A stretch of 64,000 nucleotides of DNA from Lachnospiraceae bacterium (GTDB taxonomy: Bacteria > Bacillota > Clostridia > Lachnospirales > Lachnospiraceae): the NCBI GenBank assembly GCA_910574715.1, contig CAJTCH010000011.1, positions 47,754 to 111,753 of the forward strand. Direction: 5' to 3'. The notes beneath the pieces were generated by a model. That model was not told where the DNA came from and searched no databases. It saw nothing but the letters and a program-made list of their open reading frames with translations. Made by a program: the position numbers and the translations under genes. Of this stretch, positions 61,233 through 64,000 are shown piece after piece; positions within the stretch are counted from its first letter, which is position 1; each line of letters opens with the position of its first letter.

Positions 61233-63941
61233 ATGGCAATGTTAAATGAAATCCGTGGGCTTGCGGAGTATGAGGCAAAGGCTGTCACCAGTTCCCCACG
61301 GGACTGGATGGGATATCTGGACACGGCGGCGAAGCTGTACCGTTATTCCTTCCCAGATACGCTTTTGATCCATGCACAGCGCCCGGATGCGACTGCCTGT
61401 GCGTCGCTGGAGCTGTGGAATGGGAAGATGAACCGGTGGGTGAACCGTGGGGCAAAGGGGATTGCACTGATTGACGATACCGGGCCGACACGGAGGCTGC
61501 GGTATGTATTCGATATTTCCGACACGCATATGGTGCGTGGCGGCAGGACGCCAAACCTGTGGAAGATTGAGGATGCACAGAAAAAGGATATCCTTGACCA
61601 TCTGGCGGACGCTTACGGACTGTCAGAGACAGACAGCGCAGACCTGCCGTCTGCCTTATCCGAAATTTCCCGGCAGTTGACGGAAGAAAACTTAGAGGAA
61701 GTGATGGACGGCCTTCTGTATGAAACAGAGGGGACATTTTTAGAGGGGCTGGACGAGGACACGATCCGTGTGGAGTTCCGGCGGCTTTTGATGAACAGCG
61801 CTTTTTATACGCTGGCTGTCCGCTGCGGCCTTGACCCGATGGAGTATCTGGAGGAAGAAGATTTTTCGGCAATCACCGATTACAATGCGCTGCCTGTGCT
61901 TACCTTCCTGGGAAATGCCACAAGCCAGCTTGTGGAGCCTGTCCTTGTGGACATTGGACGGACAGTGCGTAAGATTCTCATAGAAGAATCCCAGAAAACG
62001 GTTGCAAAAGAGAATGGAATCGGCTATAATGAATTTAACGCTTTAAAGCGTGAAAGCAAAAACAAAGAAGGAGGAAATGAGCATGGAACTGACTTACCAC
62101 CGCAAAGGGGATTACCTGTTCCCGAACCTGACCATAGAGAAACCAGAGGCGGCAATCGGGAAGTACGGGATGCTGCGCCGGACATACCTGAAAGAGAACC
62201 GGAAGGGATGGTATCAGAGCATGATGCTGTCGGGGAAACTGGACAGGCACTTGATGGAGATCGAGCAGGCAGCGACGGAGAGGATGGAAGTCCTGATGAA
62301 AGGGCTGCTTCTGAAATACCCGGCCCCGGACAAGGAGAAAGACCAGATGGCGTGGGCGGCGCACATGAATGGACTGACGGCAATGGCGGAAGAGAGCATC
62401 TTGAAGGAATTGGTATACAGCTAAATGAGGAATCAACAGAACAGGATTTGAGTGAAGCAGAGGAGAAAGAAGCCTCTGCTTTATCTTTGCCCGATTTTCC
62501 GACTGTGGAACAGCAGAAGAGGGAGATTGAGGGACGGATGCAGGCGCTCTATGCCGGGGAGGTTGCAATTTCTCCAGAGGTGATAGATGAAGTCCTGCGC
62601 AACGGCGGCAACCGGAATGGGAGCCAGCTCCGGATCATCTATAATTTTATGATAGACCAGATGCCGGAGGAATATACGGAATTTGTCCGGAGGGAATATG
62701 GCAAAGGCGGCATCGGGCTTATCATAGACGGCAAGGAATATTCTGTCTGGTATGACGAGCTGGGGATGCAGATTGCCGTAGGACATACGGTGACAGACCG
62801 GATTCTGGATAAGGTATTTTTATCCTGGGAAGATGTGTGCGGACGTATCCACCAGCTTTTAAAACAGGGGGAGTATGCGCCGCAGGTGGTATTGGATGCC
62901 GCAAGGGATAACGCTTTGAAGGAACACGCCAACGCACTTGCCTATATGTATCAGGATATGGCAGAGGGCGTTGCGGAGCTTGTATTTGAAGATGTGGAGG
63001 TATTCTATGGCGGATTCCCTGATAAAGTGGAACGGCTGTCAGAGCTGATCGCACAGCCGGAATATCTCTCTGACCTGATAGAACGCCTGGAAGGCCTTGC
63101 AGAGGCGTATGAAGAAAATCATGGGATTATGCGATTCCAATTATATAATCCTACACGGATTCTTGCACAGTTCCAGAAGTTTGCAAAGGAGGCTGTACCT
63201 TACCAGGCAAGAGAAGGGTTTGCATGGGAAGAACACCCGGTTTTCATCACAGAGGATGAGATTGACGCTTTTCTGCAGGGAGGGGGCGCATATTCGGACG
63301 GGCGGCTTTCCACTTACGCATTTTTTATACAGGATAAGACTGATAAGGAAAAAACGGATTTTATTAAGGAAAGCTATGGGATAGGCGGACGGAGCCATGC
63401 GCTGTCCGGCGCTGACAATTCCCATGCAGATTACAGCGGGAAGGGGTTGAAGCTGGCGAGAGGCTCTTATAGTGAGCCGGATGTGGAAATCTTATTGAGA
63501 TGGCCGAAAGTGGCAAAACGGGTAGTGGCTTTGATTGAAAACGGCAATTACCTGAAACCGTCCGATTATTCCCGTATGCCTGTTTATGAACGGGAAAGGA
63601 TGGCGGGGCGTGTTGTCAATTTCTATCACCATCTTCCAGACCATATGATACGTCCCTGGGCGGGAAATCCGGATATGTTTACCCACCGGGACGATGTGGT
63701 GAGTCTTCTGAACAATCCAGAAGGGCAGGAAGGCTTATTGCGGCATATGGATGAAGCAATAGCGGAATTGCCATTAGATTTTGAAGATTATGAGAAAAAG
63801 GTACAAATCCTTACTGATCTTCACGGATATGTGGAAGGGACATATACGATTTTCCCGGAAAGGAAAAGAGAAGAAGTACAGATGAGCACTCTCGGAAACT
63901 CAATAGAGAATAAGCAGGAAAGGGTTGATTTTCAGAAATGA
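61233..63941 (+). CDS. N-terminal part of a giant LtrC/SNF2-helicase-type ICE protein
   Basis: 902 aa from the ATG at 61233 (MAMLNEIRGLAEYEAKAVTSSPRDWMGYLDTAAKLYRYSFPDTLLIHAQRPDATACASLELWNGKMNRWVNRGAKGIALID), the classic N-terminal antirestriction/LtrC-like domain. A Gly/Asp/Arg-rich linker (about 310-400) overlaps tnpV in another frame. Two homologous modules follow (ISPEVIDEVLRNGG...EYGKGGIGLIIDG and ITEDEIDAFLQGGG...YGIGGRSHALSG), each with SWEDV/LLRWPKVAKRV helices. Related proteins usually continue for more than 1000 residues into a SNF2 helicase and N6-methylase; here a stop at 63941 follows TYTIFPERKREEV, so the gene is split or truncated. GGAGG before the start. Confidence 0.8.
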   Translation: MAMLNEIRGLAEYEAKAVTSSPRDWMGYLDTAAKLYRYSFPDTLLIHAQRPDATACASLELWNGKMNRWVNRGAKGIALIDDTGPTRRLRYVFDISDTHMVRGGRTPNLWKIEDAQKKDILDHLADAYGLSETDSADLPSALSEISRQLTEENLEEVMDGLLYETEGTFLEGLDEDTIRVEFRRLLMNSAFYTLAVRCGLDPMEYLEEEDFSAITDYNALPVLTFLGNATSQLVEPVLVDIGRTVRKILIEESQKTVAKENGIGYNEFNALKRESKNKEGGNEHGTDLPPQRGLPVPEPDHRETRGGNREVRDAAPDIPEREPEGMVSEHDAVGETGQALDGDRAGSDGEDGSPDERAASEIPGPGQGERPDGVGGAHEWTDGNGGREHLEGIGIQLNEESTEQDLSEAEEKEASALSLPDFPTVEQQKREIEGRMQALYAGEVAISPEVIDEVLRNGGNRNGSQLRIIYNFMIDQMPEEYTEFVRREYGKGGIGLIIDGKEYSVWYDELGMQIAVGHTVTDRILDKVFLSWEDVCGRIHQLLKQGEYAPQVVLDAARDNALKEHANALAYMYQDMAEGVAELVFEDVEVFYGGFPDKVERLSELIAQPEYLSDLIERLEGLAEAYEENHGIMRFQLYNPTRILAQFQKFAKEAVPYQAREGFAWEEHPVFITEDEIDAFLQGGGAYSDGRLSTYAFFIQDKTDKEKTDFIKESYGIGGRSHALSGADNSHADYSGKGLKLARGSYSEPDVEILLRWPKVAKRVVALIENGNYLKPSDYSRMPVYERERMAGRVVNFYHHLPDHMIRPWAGNPDMFTHRDDVVSLLNNPEGQEGLLRHMDEAIAELPLDFEDYEKKVQILTDLHGYVEGTYTIFPERKREEVQMSTLGNSIENKQERVDFQK
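62083..62424 (+). CDS. tnpV: TnpV-like protein nested out of frame
   Basis: 113 aa: MELTYHRKGDYLFPNLTIEKPEAAIGKYGMLRRTYLKENRKGWYQSMMLSGKLDRHLMEIEQAATERMEVLMKGLLLKYPAPDKEKDQ..., matching the TnpV family of Tn4451-like elements (ELTY..GDY..PNL, LSGKL..HL.EI...A). It lies wholly inside the 61233-63941 gene in the +1 frame. A perfect AAGGAGG at 62068-62074 sits eight bases before the ATG, so it is very likely translated. TnpV function is not known. Confidence 0.85.
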   Translation: MELTYHRKGDYLFPNLTIEKPEAAIGKYGMLRRTYLKENRKGWYQSMMLSGKLDRHLMEIEQAATERMEVLMKGLLLKYPAPDKEKDQMAWAAHMNGLTAMAEESILKELVYS

Positions 63942-64000
63942 GAGGGATAAGGGATGGATGATTATGGGGCTTGAGCAGTCCAGAGAGCATAAAGAATAAA

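Overview
The window looks like the chromosome of a gut Lachnospiraceae-type member of the Clostridia. The evidence is a Gram-positive gene set with strong AGGAGG ribosome-binding sites, a SAM-I riboswitch on metK, a greA-lysS operon, flagellin next to CgeB-type glycosyltransferases, and a large integrative conjugative element (ICE) of the Tn1549-like kind. I cannot name the species from this sequence.

Left part, accessory (1-8.3 kb): two AAA-ATPase/PD-(D/E)XK-type proteins flank a decayed IS1634-like transposase. They are followed by a flagellin gene that has lost its C-terminal helix, and by two paralogous CgeB-like glycosyltransferases that probably modify flagellin. A 141-nt imperfect long hairpin, MITE- or REP-like, closes this block.

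Middle part, housekeeping (8.3-30.5 kb): a DUF885 peptidase-like protein, a small hypothetical, shikimate kinase, murA, a domain-permuted GH3 beta-glucosidase, recQ, SAM riboswitch-metK, a two-component system, a short-chain dehydrogenase, an RNA 2'-O-methyltransferase, a patatin-like lipase read in frame into ornithine carbamoyltransferase, birA, a small hypothetical, coaX, dusB, greA and lysS. Most genes are closely spaced and on the plus strand. Several have good intrinsic terminators or sigma-A promoters.

Right part, ICE (about 30.48 kb to the end; right border outside the window): the element begins directly behind the lysS stop with phased short repeats. It carries DUF6075- and DUF3970-like genes, parA-parB, a RepA_N-type initiator with nine 23-bp iterons inside its coding region, an XRE regulator, two sigma-like proteins and a tandem duplicated XRE repressor with its operators. 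It also carries cargo (a lipoprotein and an alpha/beta hydrolase), a 1985-codon multi-repeat surface protein with a TPKTG anchor, and then the conjugation module: DUF3789-like protein, Cys-rich protein, PcfB, VirD4, Maff2, VirB6-like, a radical SAM protein, PrgI, VirB4, class B sortase, NlpC/P60-3D cell-wall hydrolase, DUF4315, DUF4366, topoisomerase III and the N-terminal part of a giant LtrC/helicase-type protein. No integrase, excisionase or relaxase is visible, so these presumably lie to the right.

The most interesting signals are: (i) eight copies of a 23-bp palindrome (10-bp arms, 3-bp centre) in the gaps between ICE genes, possibly the binding site of the element's own ParB or another element regulator; (ii) a TnpV gene with its own strong ribosome-binding site lying entirely inside, and out of frame with, the giant helicase-type gene; (iii) an exact 23-bp iteron array embedded in repA, which forces a 23-residue protein repeat; and (iv) the patatin-OTCase in-frame fusion.
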